From Pelecanus crispus (Eukaryota; Chordata; Aves; Pelecaniformes; Pelecanidae): a stretch of DNA of 64,000 nucleotides. How positions within the stretch are numbered: the first letter of the stretch is position 1; each line of letters opens with the position of its first letter. A program made the position numbers and the translations under genes. The stretch spans positions 11,821,806-11,885,805 of the forward strand of contig NC_134648.1 in assembly GCF_030463565.1 (NCBI RefSeq), given 5' to 3'. The notes beneath the pieces were generated by a model. The model saw only the letters and a list, made by a program, of their open reading frames with translations, was not told the DNA's origin and did not search any database. This document shows positions 12,565 through 25,540 of this stretch, in pieces.

Positions 12565-15500
12565 TTTACTCTGAGCACTCTGACATTATCATTATCTTCT
12601 TTTGTGCCCGACAGCAACTGCAGCTCGTATAATGCCATTATTGTAATTAAGAACAATCTGAACCATTGACAGCATTGCCTCGTTTGCTCTAGAATCCCCT
12701 GTGCATTAGTGTTCTTCTAAACCAATATCTCACTATTAATAGTTTGCTGGTTTAGAACCGCCTACGGTTAAAATAAAAAAAATTATTAGGCCTCAGCCTA
12801 ACTCGATGGTCGAAGAAGAAACTTGTTAAGAAAAAAATAAATGAAATTATGTACACTGGCAAACTGTTACGCTTTTCTTCACACACATTGAAAATGGATT
12901 CACACCCTGCCAACCTATTCAGACCGTTACCCAGGTGAGGAAGCTTATTTTGGCTTGCTTCAAAAGGACCACCTGTACAGATACAAAAGAAAACATCTCT
13001 CTCGTCTCCCAATAAATGTACCCAAAGTACTTCTCTGTCTAAACTCTCCCTTTCATTAATCCAGCTCACAGTTGGATAAGTAGGGCACAGCAATTTAGAC
13101 ATTCTTGTCTGGGAAATTCTGACCTTAATACCTACCCTTGCTGCACACGTGCTCTCTAGGCTGCCTGTACCCCTGTCCATCTGTTTGCAAAGTATGGCGC
13201 CTGCTTGTTTGCTGAGCCAGGAAAGTGGTCCACCATAGCCCTATGACTGCTTAACACCCAAGTCTTTGACTGTAATTCCAGAGAAACAATCAATCGTGAG
13301 CTAAAGAAGTGCAGGTACAACTGGCAGGACAGCACTGACACAGTAACATGCACCTCTTAGAAACTAGGGCCAGAAAGGCCACGGCCAGGCAATGAGAAGC
13401 AACTTGTATTTTTTCCTCTGCGGTAAATGAGAAGCTGGAGTATTAAGTCCTAACATAAAAGAAACCAGCAGTCATAACCTGCACACTAGCTGAAAAGGGC
13501 TATGCTGAAGTTTACCTGTTGAACATCACTGGTAATGTGGAGCTTTATCTCTTTTTAGCAGACACGAACACAGGAAAGCACTATATGAAAATGACCAAAG
13601 AAACATGGCTACTGGAAAAAGCTGGTGTCTCCAAAGGGTAATACAGAAAAACACATAGGAAAAGAATTCTTTCATAACTCCCTTTCTCTATCCTGTTCCT
13701 AGCATAGTTAACTTCACCCCAATTGTTTGCTTGTGCACAGCTGCAGCCACCAAAGCCAAGAGGCCAGCTCCAATTAGGGTACTTAAAAAGTTGTCTTACT
13801 GCATGCAAAGGCAGGAAAAAGAGATTCAAGTACTACATGAGATTTCAGCACAAATATTAAAGATGTGGTGACGGATTTTTCTTCTTGTGAACACACATTC
13901 CATTAAAAAATTACGAACCCTATACTAAAGAAACATTCAGGAAATTATAATGTTTAGACTACATTTAGGATTTTTGATGCTTTCAAAGCTTTTGCAGTAT
14001 GAGATTGTATTTTCACGTCTGAGACATCTCTACCGTTCTGGAGATGAACAGATGCTCCTCACTCTACCACACCCTTCAGTCTCTGCTCAGAGCTTTTAAA
14101 GGGAGGCAGTGGTCGCTGACAATTGTTGTACCCCCTCTCCTACCACCCTGACTGAAGTCCCTTTTTCCAAGTGGAATTTCATAGGTTTCACTATGAATAA
14201 AGGTTAATCTCACCCACCACTGGGTCAGTGCCGTAGACTGCTCTATCACTCCACAGGAAGAGAAAAGAACAGCATCAGCTCTATGCTCGGCAGAAATCAG
14301 AGAAGCCAAAAGGACTTAACCACAAGTACAACTACCAAGAATGACTCACAGAAATAGATATTCCAGGTGTTTTCTTTTGCAAATATAATTATCTAAGAAA
14401 AACAAGATGAATAAGATAGTCAACCATGGTGCACTATGTGGTGCTTAACACAAACATCAATAAGAAGTCATGAAGAGAAATGAAAAGACTGAAAGAAAAG
14501 CAGTATTGCTAACTCATGACCAATGTGCTCTCTTTAATTTTGTAGTAAATCCACATATATGATAAGAATGTTTTATAGCACCACATGCAATTGTTTCACA
14601 AGGACTACTACAAAACTAAAAGGAAAGCAGAACATTTCAGACACTGTAGGGCCTTGTTATTTAACCCTGCAATTCTTTAATATTTTCAGGAAGATCATCA
14701 CTTGGTTGAACAGTGGCACAGTCTAGAGCCAGGTGCAGGATTAGGGCGAACAGATGGTGGCTAATCTTCCTAATACAGCTCTGCCAATACAACTCACTCT
14801 TGACCAGTCACATCCCTGTTTTTCTTTTTTTTCCTGGCCCTTGGTTTTCTCTGGCCTGCGCACAGGTTGTCAAGGGGTAGTTGCATGGTGTGCTAAGGAT
14901 TCACATAAAGCTGCTGATCTGATTTTGCTTTTGGACCAAGACATCTTTTGTTTGTATTTCAGTCTGGTCACCCAAGTGAATTAACTCACTGGCACACTCA
15001 CACATACACACCCAATCCCAAGAGGGACAAGGGTATTAAAACCAAGTAATGTTATCTTTTAATACGTATTAGCACACCACACAGAAAGTGTATAACGATA
15101 CATATAAAGAACAAGGCTCTGAGTGCCTTATTACTCAGTGCTCTGAGTACAGCTACACACTCAAAGAAGCACAAAACTACTACAAGCTAGCGAAGGCACA
15201 AGGAATAGAGAGAGAGAGCAAGCTAAGCCTTCAGCCCCACCCCAGCCCTGCATTTGGAAGAGCTGCAAGTGAAAATGTGAAGCACTGCAAAATACCCTGA
15301 CTTCCAGCTCATCCCCTCTCACACAAAATGGCATCACGCTGCTCCCAGCACAGCACTGACTGCACCTAGAGCAGCGTTAACTGCCCTTTCAAGGGTCATC
15401 TCTTTGGTTTTGGCTGCAGTTTATCTAAGAAAATAGCCTATCATTTGGGACACAAGTCAACAGAACCATATATTTTAATAGGAACTGATGTGGGGAGGAA

Positions 15501-16539
15501 AAGAAAGAGGACAGAAGCACGAGGTGGGAAAGCAACAATATTTTAGGTACACCTCAACCACTACTTTTCTAAAGCTTCACTTCTTCACTTTGCAAAGAAC
15601 TGTGCCCCTACAACTGCTGATTTCACCTTCAGTGACATCAGCATTTTGCTGAAAAAGACTGCAGAAGTCTGTGGATTAAGTTAATAGGAAGCACTTGATC
15701 TCAGATACAGTGAACTAACAAAAGAACTGGACTGCCCTTATCTCAATCTCAGTGAGAAAGGCAGAGAGCCCAGTATTAAGCTATTCAGTCTGCAGGGAGG
15801 GCATGGTTTACTGGTTGTGGGAGGCATTAGGGAGAAAAGAAAAAGTAGGATACATCCCAGAGATTCTGTCCAAGGGAGATTCACGGAAGCAGAGACCTGC
15901 ACTTAAAGGAAGCTGGCTTTAAGCTGAGGGGTTTCAGAAGATGTAGATCCCCACAAGCAGTAACCAAACCCAGCAAGAACTTTTCATCAGTCTTGGTCTC
16001 TTGGTCTTCTCTTACCTCCAGGGCAGATTCCTTAAATGCTAAGGGAAATGCTGGAGTTCTAAAATTACAGATTCTCTTGACACCATGCTCACTTTACTGA
16101 GGATGAAAATGAGAACTTCCTATTTACTCTCTTCTACAGCTTCACTTGGTTACATCCACCTTTACATTGAAGACTGGATGCATGTTTTTATGAGTCTGAT
16201 ATCAGGGATAGCATATTTTAAATCTGGAGATGTAAAGAAAAAAATTAACGTTGAAATAAAGGTACATCAGTCTAAGCTGGTCTTCAGCTGTTTTTTTTTT
16301 TTTTTCTTCTTTCCATGGCTCTGTCCTGTAATTTGGAAGCACTGGAGGCTCTTCAACCACTTGTTTAATGCTGATTTTACTTCACTTTAATCTTTTTTAC
16401 CTTTCATCTAGGTAATTGCTATGCATCTAGCCAACTACAGCAGATACTGAAAAGAACTGACAGAGCATGCTGTCACCGTGCCTTCATCACACCTGGCCAG
16501 TCAGAGGTACAAGCCTGGTGGACCAGACCAGTCCACTTC

Positions 16540-16618
16540 CCCTCAGTTCAGATCCTGAACCTTTAGATGATCTCCAGAGGTCCCCTTCCAGTCATAACTA
16601 TTCAGTAACTCTGCAACC
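16540..16618 (+). mobile_element. Short degraded CR1 3' end
   Basis: The words 'tagatgatctccagaggtccccttccagtcataactattcagtaactctg' follow the CR1 3' end consensus (gatgatctccagaggtcccttccaaccctaactattctgtgattctg) with substitutions. Only the last about 80 bases are recognisable. Confidence 0.65.
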
Positions 16619-17204
16619 CAAGCTCGTCAGTCTGTATGACAGCACAGTCCAGCTGGCAGCTTGTGGCCACTACCCCTTCCCCACCGATGGGTAACAGCTG
16701 CTGTAGCAACAAGCACTGCCAAACCACCAAGCACTCTCATCCATGTCTGCTCACAGCACCCTGAAGAGCTCAGCAGTGACCACTGCGACCACGGCAGCGC
16801 AAGGAGAGGAGGGGAGCAGCTGCTGCTGAAGAGAGGAGAGCAAAGGATGGACACAGCCTTACAGAAGACATCCTTCCCTCCCCCTGCCCTCCAGTCCTGT
16901 CCCTCCTCACAGCCTGACAGCACCTCAGAGAGCAGCTGCTTTCTGCAGCCAGACCCCTTGCTCTGCTCCTCTTCACCACCCCTCTTCCTTTAACTCATTC
17001 CGTGCATGTTTAGTTCTATCCTGTGTGAAATCTGTAGGCTCAGATGATGAAGAAACTGCTCAAACACGAAAAACACGGGAAATAATAGCCATACTTTTGT
17101 AACAGCTAATTTGCCTACGTTATCTAAGGCTGCTTTTGGAAGTCAAACGCAAAGACAGAGTTCAGTGGCTCTATGCCCACACGCAGGTAGCTAGAGAACA
17201 ACAG

Positions 17205-17280
17205 AATTAACGACCATATTGGGTCGGAACAGCAGATCAAAGTCCAGGGTCCTGGCCCCTGGCAGAAATGCATTCTTAAC
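17205..17280 (+). repeat. Possible ancient amniote interspersed repeat
   Basis: The segment 'accatattgggtcggaacagcagatcaaagtccagggtcctggcccctggcagaaatgc' resembles a phrase ('catattgggtcagaccaaaggtcc...agtatcctg') that recurs in reptile and bird genomes as an old retroposon. The family is not certain and divergence is high. Confidence 0.3.
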
Positions 17281-18174
17281 AATACAAACAGGGAAAAGCA
17301 AACCAACAGAATTTTTTGCTTTGATACAAGCTTCCTAATTGCTGTGGACTTCATGATAGGTATTTAATGATTTCTGAATCTGAAATGTCTCTGATGGCCT
17401 ACATCATTCGCATGTGGGCCACTGCAGACAATTTTTTTTTTTCTTCTAGAATCCACCCAGACCCAATTTTAGCCCCCCTTCCCTTTTAAAAAATATTGCT
17501 GGCATCCGAAATATCCTATAGCACTAAGTTTCAGAACTTAATCATGCATAGAATAATAATAAAAAAAATCTGTGTCACTTTAGTTAGTTCAAAAGCAACT
17601 GGATGGACTTAATGATTGGGGGTGTTCTTGTGGGAACAGGCAGTAGAGCCTGGCTCTGTGTCCTCTTCATACACATCCCCTACTGCACGTGTGGGTCCTC
17701 CCGCTTCCCGGGAGACACCACCACAGGCTCCTTTGCCTCCTCTCTGGCAGAGAAGAGGTTGGCAGTGCTGTGTTTTGCGCTAATCTCAATCTTGTCAACG
17801 CATTTTACATATCCTATGTTTTACAATCCTAAATGATCTATCCCCTTCACATATGTTTACACATGCTAAGAGACATTCACATAAAGCAGGTGCCGATATG
17901 CTCAGCTCTACCGTGATAGGGTACCCCTGGATATAGACTCAATAACCTGTCTGGCAAAAATGCGGGCATCTGTGACTCACACATACACATTTGATTGCTG
18001 TAGAAGAAACACATGGATCAAGCATAACTGGACTGGGCCTTATATGAATATTTCGTTAAAACAATGACTTTTTCAGAATAAGTTTGGGGTTATCTGTGAC
18101 TTCAGAGATTCAGAAATGCATTCACAGGTAATATTTTCATATTTTTCTCTGAACCAACCAGAGTCAAAGCCTGT

Positions 18175-18205
18175 TAAAAAAAAAGAAAAAGAAAAAAGAA
18201 AAAGT
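18175..18205 (+). repeat. A-rich purine tract
   Basis: About 30 bases of almost pure A interrupted by single G residues. A low-complexity tract, possibly the tail of a decayed retroposon; nothing recognisable lies immediately before it. Confidence 0.7.
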
Positions 18206-18374
18206 CTCTTGAAACCAAAACCAAAGCGAAAATGCATTAGATAAAATTCCCAATGAGATCACGAGTCCTAGAAAAACTGAAATGCCAGAAATAATGTTAA
18301 AATGCAGATTACAGGAGGAGAAAAGCCAGAAAAGTAAGCAAGATATACAGGTAAAGAGCTCTAGGTTGCAAATT

Positions 18375-18470
18375 ATTGCCCGCAGGGGCTCTTTGCATGG
18401 TTTGTGAAAGTATAGCGCCTAACATAATAGGACATGGCCCTCGATCTAGCCACATATAAACAATAATAGA
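18375..18470 (+). repeat. Possible ancient SINE or LINE tail
   Basis: The order of words 'ttgtgaaagtatagcgcctaacataataggacatggccctcgatctagc...acaataataga' parallels the 'tgtacagcgcctagcacaatggggccctgatcc...acaaataataa' tail of an old amniote retroposon known from turtles and birds. Assignment is from memory and should be treated as tentative. Confidence 0.4.
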
Positions 18471-21400
18471 TGCTTAACAGCGTCTTACAGATAACAGCTA
18501 ACAGCGCTGATTACTTTCTGTTTATTGCAGAGAGCAGCACTTGTGGAAAGAGGAGGCAGAGGCAGGAAGGCAAGAGAGAGGCAGACCCAAAAGCTATCAC
18601 AGGCTACAGCAGTTACTCTTTCACCCTCACAAACACTGTGCAGCACAGCTTGACAGATGACAAACAGCTTCAAGCATGTTGGAGCTGTCATTTACATCCA
18701 TGCCTGAGAGTTGCATCTGGATGGCTATTGCCATCCCAGCATAAGCAACAGTTGAGTATTCTGTCTATGCTGACAGAAGCATTTCAGAGGCAATTATCTT
18801 TCTTTCTACCGAGCAATCCCTTCAACCATCAGAGCAGAGAGGCCTCCCCAGATATCCCCTGACAATTTGGATTCAAAGGATGGAAACAAAACCCCAATGC
18901 TCTCCTCTTGAGTAGTTTATCTTCTTTTCATACACTGTAGATGTGCTCGGAAGGCTCGTAGCAATGAAAAGACAACAAATGAAGCAGGTGAGTCTTCCCT
19001 CTATTTTTCTTTTCACTTTCCACGTTCCTTCCACTTAACAGAACTTGCTCCAAGGCAATAATTATTTCAGTGGTGGTACTAATAGGTTTCGTCCAGCATC
19101 AGCTACGCAGCTGTCTAAGATGCGCCTGTGGCATTACACGAGGGACATGGGAATATGTAACACAGTATATAGGGGAAAGATTATAAGCACATTTCAGTTG
19201 CTACGCACTAAGGTTGGAGGTAAAGCGTATTATGTCAGACATCAAAAATAGCTGTTCAGCTATTCTGACAGCACAAGAGGGCCTAGGGTCGATGTACTGA
19301 TATGCTGCAGTAAAAGAGAAATTCAAAAGTACTGATATAAGACAATAAAGCCTTCCCCACGCCATTTCCTTTTCACAGAAAACACTACAGGCCATCTTCA
19401 GAGCACCAGCATGCAATTGGCATTCAGTGACCCGTTTTCATCATTTGCACTACATATTAGCAAATACAATGGTAGGACATATTATCAGTTCTTCTTTCAG
19501 CTTCATCTGCATTTTAAATACAGCACCAGGTGAGAGCAGTAGCAAAGAAAAAGCCTGCAAAGCACTTAAGCTAGTCTAGAATCTTTCAAGAGAAACTGAC
19601 AAGCAAAACGGAAGTCTACTGATACAAGAAAATAGTCCTTTGCACCAGTAGTGAATTACTCAAAAAGTTGCAGAAGCAGGTCCAAAGAAAATAACTGAAA
19701 TATGTCAATTAAAATTCAGCAGAAGACTTCCTGTATACTAAGCAATACATTTATTTCATAGTAAAATGCCCATAGCCAGACCAAGGCACACTCTCTCACA
19801 CAGCAAGGCATTTTAGTCATGGATTCCAGAAAGACAAAAATTTTACTTAAAACACCTGAAACGTTCTCATGACCCTACATTTACTCTTAATTGGTATTTT
19901 TAATTTGTTTTAATTTCATATTTTTCTGTAAAATGCATGACGGCAACAAAGTAAAGATTAAGAAATTGAAGGTTATTATCAAGAAATAACTATCTACAAT
20001 ATTTTACACTGTTAACATACTCTTCCCAATACAGAGAATACTGTGTATTGTGACCTCGAATACCAAAACAAAATCAAAACAAGACACACAAAAGAAAAAG
20101 AAGAAATACCATAAGTGGAAGCTAGAAGAAAATTCATTCCTTCTCCTGCCCATCAACACCAAATAAACTAGGCAGAAGGGCAGTCAAATTATGGAAATTG
20201 ATGTCATATCAATTGGAAAATCAACTCAGCCCATACAATGAGCAGTAATTGCTCTCTACCAAATTCATGGGTCCGAGCTGTCTGTTTCCCATCTGCTCCT
20301 ACACAATTTAAGCAATTCTGAACTTTGGTCTCCATTCCCAAATGTGTCACAGATTTATTAACATGTCAGGGGCCAATTCTTAAAACTCTCCACTAAGGTA
20401 AGCTATTAGGAGGAGTGAAATTTCTACATCTATAATTGCCAGGCCAGGAAAATTCAAGGAGGACAATCACACATGACCTTACTGAACCCACCATGAAAAA
20501 TTCATAAGACAACAAAACACACACCCCTACTTCTAAAAAAAGAGGTCATTCTGTTCTCTCCTTGCACTTGTATAAAGATATGTTTAGTACACAATGCAGA
20601 CTACTTACAGAGCTTACAAAAAATTTTAATTTGTAGTTGGTTTTTGCTAATACAATGAGCTCCACCACGCATCTTAACTCCTGCTCGATAAGGACTGGAA
20701 TCCTCCAGTAGCATATATGGGGTGGCTAAGTCTTTGAATGCTTTTCAGGAATGAAAGGGACTACTACAAATAATTTTTGCATACAACAGTTCAGTTGTAA
20801 ACTGGTCATCAAATATTCTAGTATTATCTAACAATTTTCTCATTAGATAAAAAGCTAATTATAATTAATTCCAAATGTATTTAGTAATTTGTAATTTTTG
20901 TTACCTTAACAGAATTTATACACTATTTAAAGATGCAGCTGCTCACACTCTCACAGGAAAGTACAATGTTCTCACCCTTGAATTACACCAATGGCAATGA
21001 GATCTTGTAAACGAAAACCAGCCTAAGATCCTACATGACAGATGATGACATAAGCAAACTTCAGGTCCAAATTTCAGATCTTACAAAATATTCTCTAATA
21101 TTTATTGACAAAGTATTTTCCAGATTAACGTATGTCTTAAGGTATGACTGATCCCTGCTTACATCACATGCAATCTCTCAAGTAACAGTATCTTGGGTTA
21201 CTCTCTCTGTTTTGGTCAACAACTTGTACTGTGATATTAGAGAATTCATTTCACTTGTCTAGAATATTCTCATCTCTAACATGGATGGAATACTTACCAT
21301 TGCCAAGAACTTTGAAGTTCATAAGAAAGGCTTGCTATATATTTTTAGATATAGTCATACATATAAATTAATGTTATTACAGAAAATCCACGTTATATTG

Positions 21401-24400
21401 TATTATAAACTACTTTTGCTACATCTAAAACTACATAGACTTTACTCTCTTTATAAATAATCTGCATTATTCTTCACCATAATGTCACTTCAGATTCTAA
21501 TGGATTTTCATTTGGTGGAGCATTTTAGCATTGGCTCTATTGTTGCAATATATAAAAATATCATTTTGACAATGATCAAATGCCTGTCGATGGCATAAAT
21601 ACAAAACCCATATATGTATAATCATATAAAATCTACAATGGTTAGCTACATATATAACACAGATAGTACTAAAATGTAATTAGTATACTCCCTACAACAG
21701 ATAAAACATTTTTGCGTTATTTAAAAACACTAATTCTTAGCCCTTGTGGTAAAATACTGAAGTAAATCAGTAAGTTTCTGTCCTCTACGTAACAGCAAAA
21801 CCTATACAGATAAGAGAAAATTTCAGTTGCCCCTTATTTATCATAAGTGCACCAAGTCCCACTGTCTTTCTTGACCTGTCACTAAGCTGTAAGACCCGGG
21901 TATGCTCCTAAGTTTTTGATTCCAGACGTGCACCCTGAGCATGGTCTGGCTTAACACAAACAGAGGGGTGTGCAGCAGAGGAACAAAACAGAGGTGTGTG
22001 TGCAGCAGCCCCTTGGTAGCCCCTGAGGGTGCGCAGGTTGGAAAAAAAGCCATAGTAGCTCTAGCCAGGTCTATAACCCAGCTGATGGGGAGACTGGGAA
22101 GACAGAAGCATCTTCTGCATAGTCTACATTAATCTAAAAGAAGAATACTTGCTCTACTGCCCGTACATTAAAGATAACAATAAATTGGAATAACCGGAAT
22201 TGTTGCCTCATGAAGAAATACTGACAGAGGTGAAATCCAGAACATCTATTTACTCTACTGGAATATTAAATCGCAAAGCACGAGACTAAGTGGTAAAAGG
22301 GGAAATGAATACCCTATACAGAAAAAAACCACAGCATTATTTCTAAAGAATTACTAACAGTTCATCATATTTAGAAACCTTACGTGATTAGAGATCAACA
22401 TTCACAACAAAATGGGGTAGAAATCTATATCAGACTGACAAACTGAATTACAGAATAGATCCTGATGTTCTACAAAAAATATGAAGAAAGAGTAAAGGTG
22501 CCATCCAAGAGTACTTCACTCTAGTTTACAAAAGTTGAAGGTCTAAACATGGCCAGCAGAAAAAATGTTTTTTTTTTCAAATGCCTATGACTTATACTTG
22601 AACATCTCCTAATACATTATGTGTGTCAACAGTTGAATAACCATGTGCACTCCTATGACTGAGACCTGTCTCTATAGCAAGCCCGCCATAGGAAATCCGC
22701 CATTGACTAGATAGGTCAATTTAAGGGCGGGGGGGTGAGGGGGGATCAAAGAACAGAGCCTAGATAAACAAGCAATCTGACTTCCTATATGAAGGTCCTA
22801 CATTAGACTTCAAATATACACCTGGAGCCCTACAAACTGTGGCAGCACAACCGATGATGGAACCCATGTGCGTCACAGCCTGCAAGAAACAAGGTGACCC
22901 ATAATAGTTTGCAAACCCATATTTATTTCTAGTGGAGTAAAGATTAGGAAGCATGAAGAGGACCAGCTTCACAGTAAAGATTTACCAGCTTTGAAGGCAT
23001 CTGAATCTGCTAAAAACAAACAAAAAAAGGAAGACAGCATAGTATCAATCTCACCACTATATGTGCTTCCACTAAAGAAATGTAATAAATACATGCAGAA
23101 GTAAAAAGGATGTTAAGGTGAATTTAATAAAATACTTTTTCTTCCATCAGCAAATAACAAACTCCTCACAAAGTAAAAAAAAAAAAAAATTTCTCTAAAC
23201 CACTGTTATTTTTAAATAGACATTAGAAAATTGGGAAACATGGAAGACAACACTAATGTTGTTCCAAAATTTCAAAAGGGTAAGTATCAATATGCTGAGA
23301 TAATGAAATGGCAGGTGCAGGTTTTAGTCAATGAATTTAATACAGACATAGAAGTAACAAGAAGAAATCTGAGTTCAAAGAATACATCTTTCTGTAAGAT
23401 TACAAGATTGTGGATAAAAGTAACTGCTGCCTCTAACAGTGTGCTGGAGATTTGTTACTTAACTATATCTGTCACTCAGGAAAACAGCATTGTTTACTAA
23501 TAATAATAGTACTAGACATACTAAATCTACTACAGATAGGCTCAAGATCTTTAAACATACCTACAATACTGACTCATCACAGAAAATTGTTGCTAGTTCA
23601 ATGTCGCTAATATTCATGAATACCCTAACAGAATAACATAACGAGCTGGGTAACTAATAAAGTTTACCATTATTTACTATTTCATCAACTTCTGGGCCAT
23701 CTGCAATGACCAGAAAAAGCCAACTAATGTGAGCACAATTTTTTAATTGGAAAGCAAGACCATGCATCTCAGAAAGATAACATGATAGTTACAGAGCAAT
23801 GGGCTGTACTTGCCAAACTTGTATCATCCTTGTCCACAGCACTGGTGCTACTCTGAAATACTGTGCCTGGTTTCATTACCCATGTATACATAAGAAGCAA
23901 GGGTCTGCTGAGCATAACACACTTCTTCACACTTGCAAGCAATGAATGTTGCCTGAAAAACTGTTTTGAAGTGACTGTTAACTTTGGCTCTATTTGCATC
24001 ATATTTAAATTAACGTCATCTGTGAAAATGATGGGTGAGTGAGGTTAAATTCCAATTCTCTGTCTCATGAGATTTTAAATAGGCCAATTCAGTAGGGGGT
24101 GGATATTAACCCACATGTATGGACAAAGAACCAGACTGTTGTACATGCTCGGTGTTCCTCCAAGGTCAACCGTCGTAAGGCAAAGGCTTTTTGCTCAGTA
24201 CAAGAATAATCAGGTTAAGTTTTAAGCCTTTGAGGAATGATTACTATTATAAACATTAAATCAGTTGTGTGCATTACACTAGTTTCTCAGACCAATGTAT
24301 ATTGACCATGCTGTATACCAATATAAAGCAACACACACTGCAAGTCAAAGAAGATTTCAGCATCACGTTTTGGGGTTTTCGCACCACAACTTAAAAGGCA

Positions 24401-25113
24401 AGTACTCCTGACGGGCTGCGAGGCGCAGCCAAGGCGTGCAGCGGCTGCACCTCGGACAAGCCCCAGGCTCTCCCCAGCTGCGCAGAGCTGCGAGGCGCTC
24501 GGGCCCGCAGGCCTGCCGGGCCCGCAGGCCGCCGCGGCCCTCGCCCGCCCAGGCGCTTCACCTACTGCCAGGAAACACTCCCCTTGCCCAGCCCGGGCAC
24601 CCCAGGCCGTCCTGCCCTGCCCCTCTGTGACCCCGTCCCGCGGACCGAGCTCAACACTGCCCCCCACATGGGGGGCACCGCTCACGCGACCCGAGCGGCT
24701 CCCCCCCCGCCGCCGCCCGGCCCGCGGTGCGGCGGGCCCGCCTTAGCCGCAGCGCACAGCCCGCCCCGGCACGGGGGGCCGTTAGCGGCGGCTGTGGCGG
24801 CGAGGGTGGGTCGGCTGCCTCCCGGCCGGCGCCCACCCGCGCTCCCGCGTTTCTCCGCCGTGACGGGCTGGCACCGGGCAGCGGCACCGGGGAGAGGCGC
24901 CACGGCCCCCGCCCGGTCCCGGCGAAGGCGCGGGGACAAGGCGGCGCGCTCCTCCCTCGCTGCTCGCCTGCCCACCCCACCCCGCACGTCCTTCCCCAGT
25001 CAGCCCCTTCCTCCCGCTCCCCAGAGCCTTTTCCTCTCCCCCTGTCTCCTCCTCCTCCCCCCCCCCCCATTTTAAGGTAACTCCCAGGAAACGTGCAAAC
25101 CTGTAATTTTTAC

Positions 25114-25249
25114 CTTCTTTGGCTTTTTTCCTCCTTGCCAGCGTGCCGCCGAGCTTGCCCAGGAAGGAGTCATCTTTCTTTCTGGACGGGGGAGATTTAG
25201 GGGTGGGGGACTTGGGGGAAGAAGGGGACTTCTGGGGGGAGGTTGCCAT
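25114..25249 (-). CDS. PARVA: Alpha-parvin, coding exon 1
   Basis: The exon encodes the first 45 residues of alpha-parvin (actopaxin, CH-ILKBP), beginning MATSPQKSPSSPKSPTPK and ending with the basic stretch LARRKKAKE. The match to the vertebrate N-terminus is essentially complete. Alpha-parvin binds integrin-linked kinase and, with PINCH, forms the ILK-PINCH-parvin complex that ties integrins to actin at focal adhesions; its two C-terminal CH domains are encoded outside this window. This exon carries the Ser/Thr-Pro region whose serines are phosphorylated by CDK1 and ERK in mammals; SP or TP pairs sit at residues 4, 8, 11, 14, 16 and 19. The ATG at 25249-25247 has A at -3 and G at +4, a strong initiation context. 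The exon ends phase 1 at AAAGAAG with donor GTAAAAA. Confidence 0.96.
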
Positions 25250-25480
25250 GATGGCCCAGCTGCCGCCGGCGCTCGGGGATGGAGCAGACGGGTCCGAGGC
25301 CCCGATGCCGTGGGAGGCTGCTCCCGGCTCTGAACGGAAGCGGAATTATTTCAAGCATTTGAGGCAGCTCCTGCTCCGCTCTCCCGGCTCTCCCGCTCCT
25401 TCCCTCCCTCCCGCCCGCCCTCCTGTCCGCTCGGCGCTTGCCGGGGAGGGCCCGCTCCCTCGCACGGCTCCCGCCGCCGG
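25250..25480 (-). promoter_or_regulatory. PARVA: PARVA 5' UTR and core promoter region
   Basis: The GC-rich stretch immediately upstream of the start codon shows no TATA box. The plus strand carries ACGGAAGCGGAAT at about 25334-25346, two close GGAA cores of the kind bound by ETS-family factors, and several CCCGCCC or CTCCC elements compatible with SP/KLF factors. The transcription start cannot be placed from sequence. Upstream it abuts the minisatellite starting near 25541. Confidence 0.6.
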
Positions 25481-25540
25481 CCCCCTCCTCAGCCGAATGC
25501 CCCCCCCCCCCCCGCCCAAAGGCCGCCTAACGTCCACCCC

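Larger units (their letters stand above)
1..25113 (-). other. PARVA: PARVA intron 1 (5' part, runs off the window)
   Basis: The intron opens at a GT at 25113/25112, directly after PARVA coding exon 1, and continues past the left edge. I looked on the minus strand for the next PARVA exon, which in the family encodes an acidic and proline-containing linker before the first CH domain, and did not find it. All open frames in this stretch are short and lack paired splice sites or family resemblance. Recognisable content is limited to CR1 and MIR-like repeat fragments, short tandem duplications and homopolymer runs, listed separately. The rest is ordinary AT-rich intronic sequence. It could contain enhancers or an unannotated noncoding RNA, which cannot be seen from one sequence. 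Confidence 0.75.
24410..25480. promoter_or_regulatory. PARVA: CpG island over PARVA exon 1 and promoter
   Basis: The GC content and CpG density jump sharply against the AT-rich flanks: the interval is full of CG dinucleotides, for example around 24470-24560 and 24690-24960. It covers the first about 700 bases of intron 1, the coding start, and about 230 bases upstream. Such islands mark broad, TATA-less housekeeping-type promoters, which fits the ubiquitous expression known for alpha-parvin. A long C run lies near 25057-25070 and another at 25501-25515. Many open frames on both strands here are a by-product of scarce stop codons in CpG-rich DNA. Confidence 0.88.

Noticed and set aside
12752..13180. 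142-codon minus-strand frame in PARVA intron 1
   Set aside because: No match to parvin sequence or any family I recognise; its end is low-complexity Phe-rich translation.
1..24000. Search for PARVA exon 2 and later exons in the left third
   Set aside because: No segment on the minus strand matched the parvin linker or CH domains with splice sites, so the whole stretch is called intron 1. A profile search with the parvin family would be decisive.
24287..25080. Several 100-160 codon frames on both strands near 24.3-25.1 kb
   Set aside because: CpG-island sequence has few stops. The frames overlap each other on both strands and none matches a known protein or has splice support.
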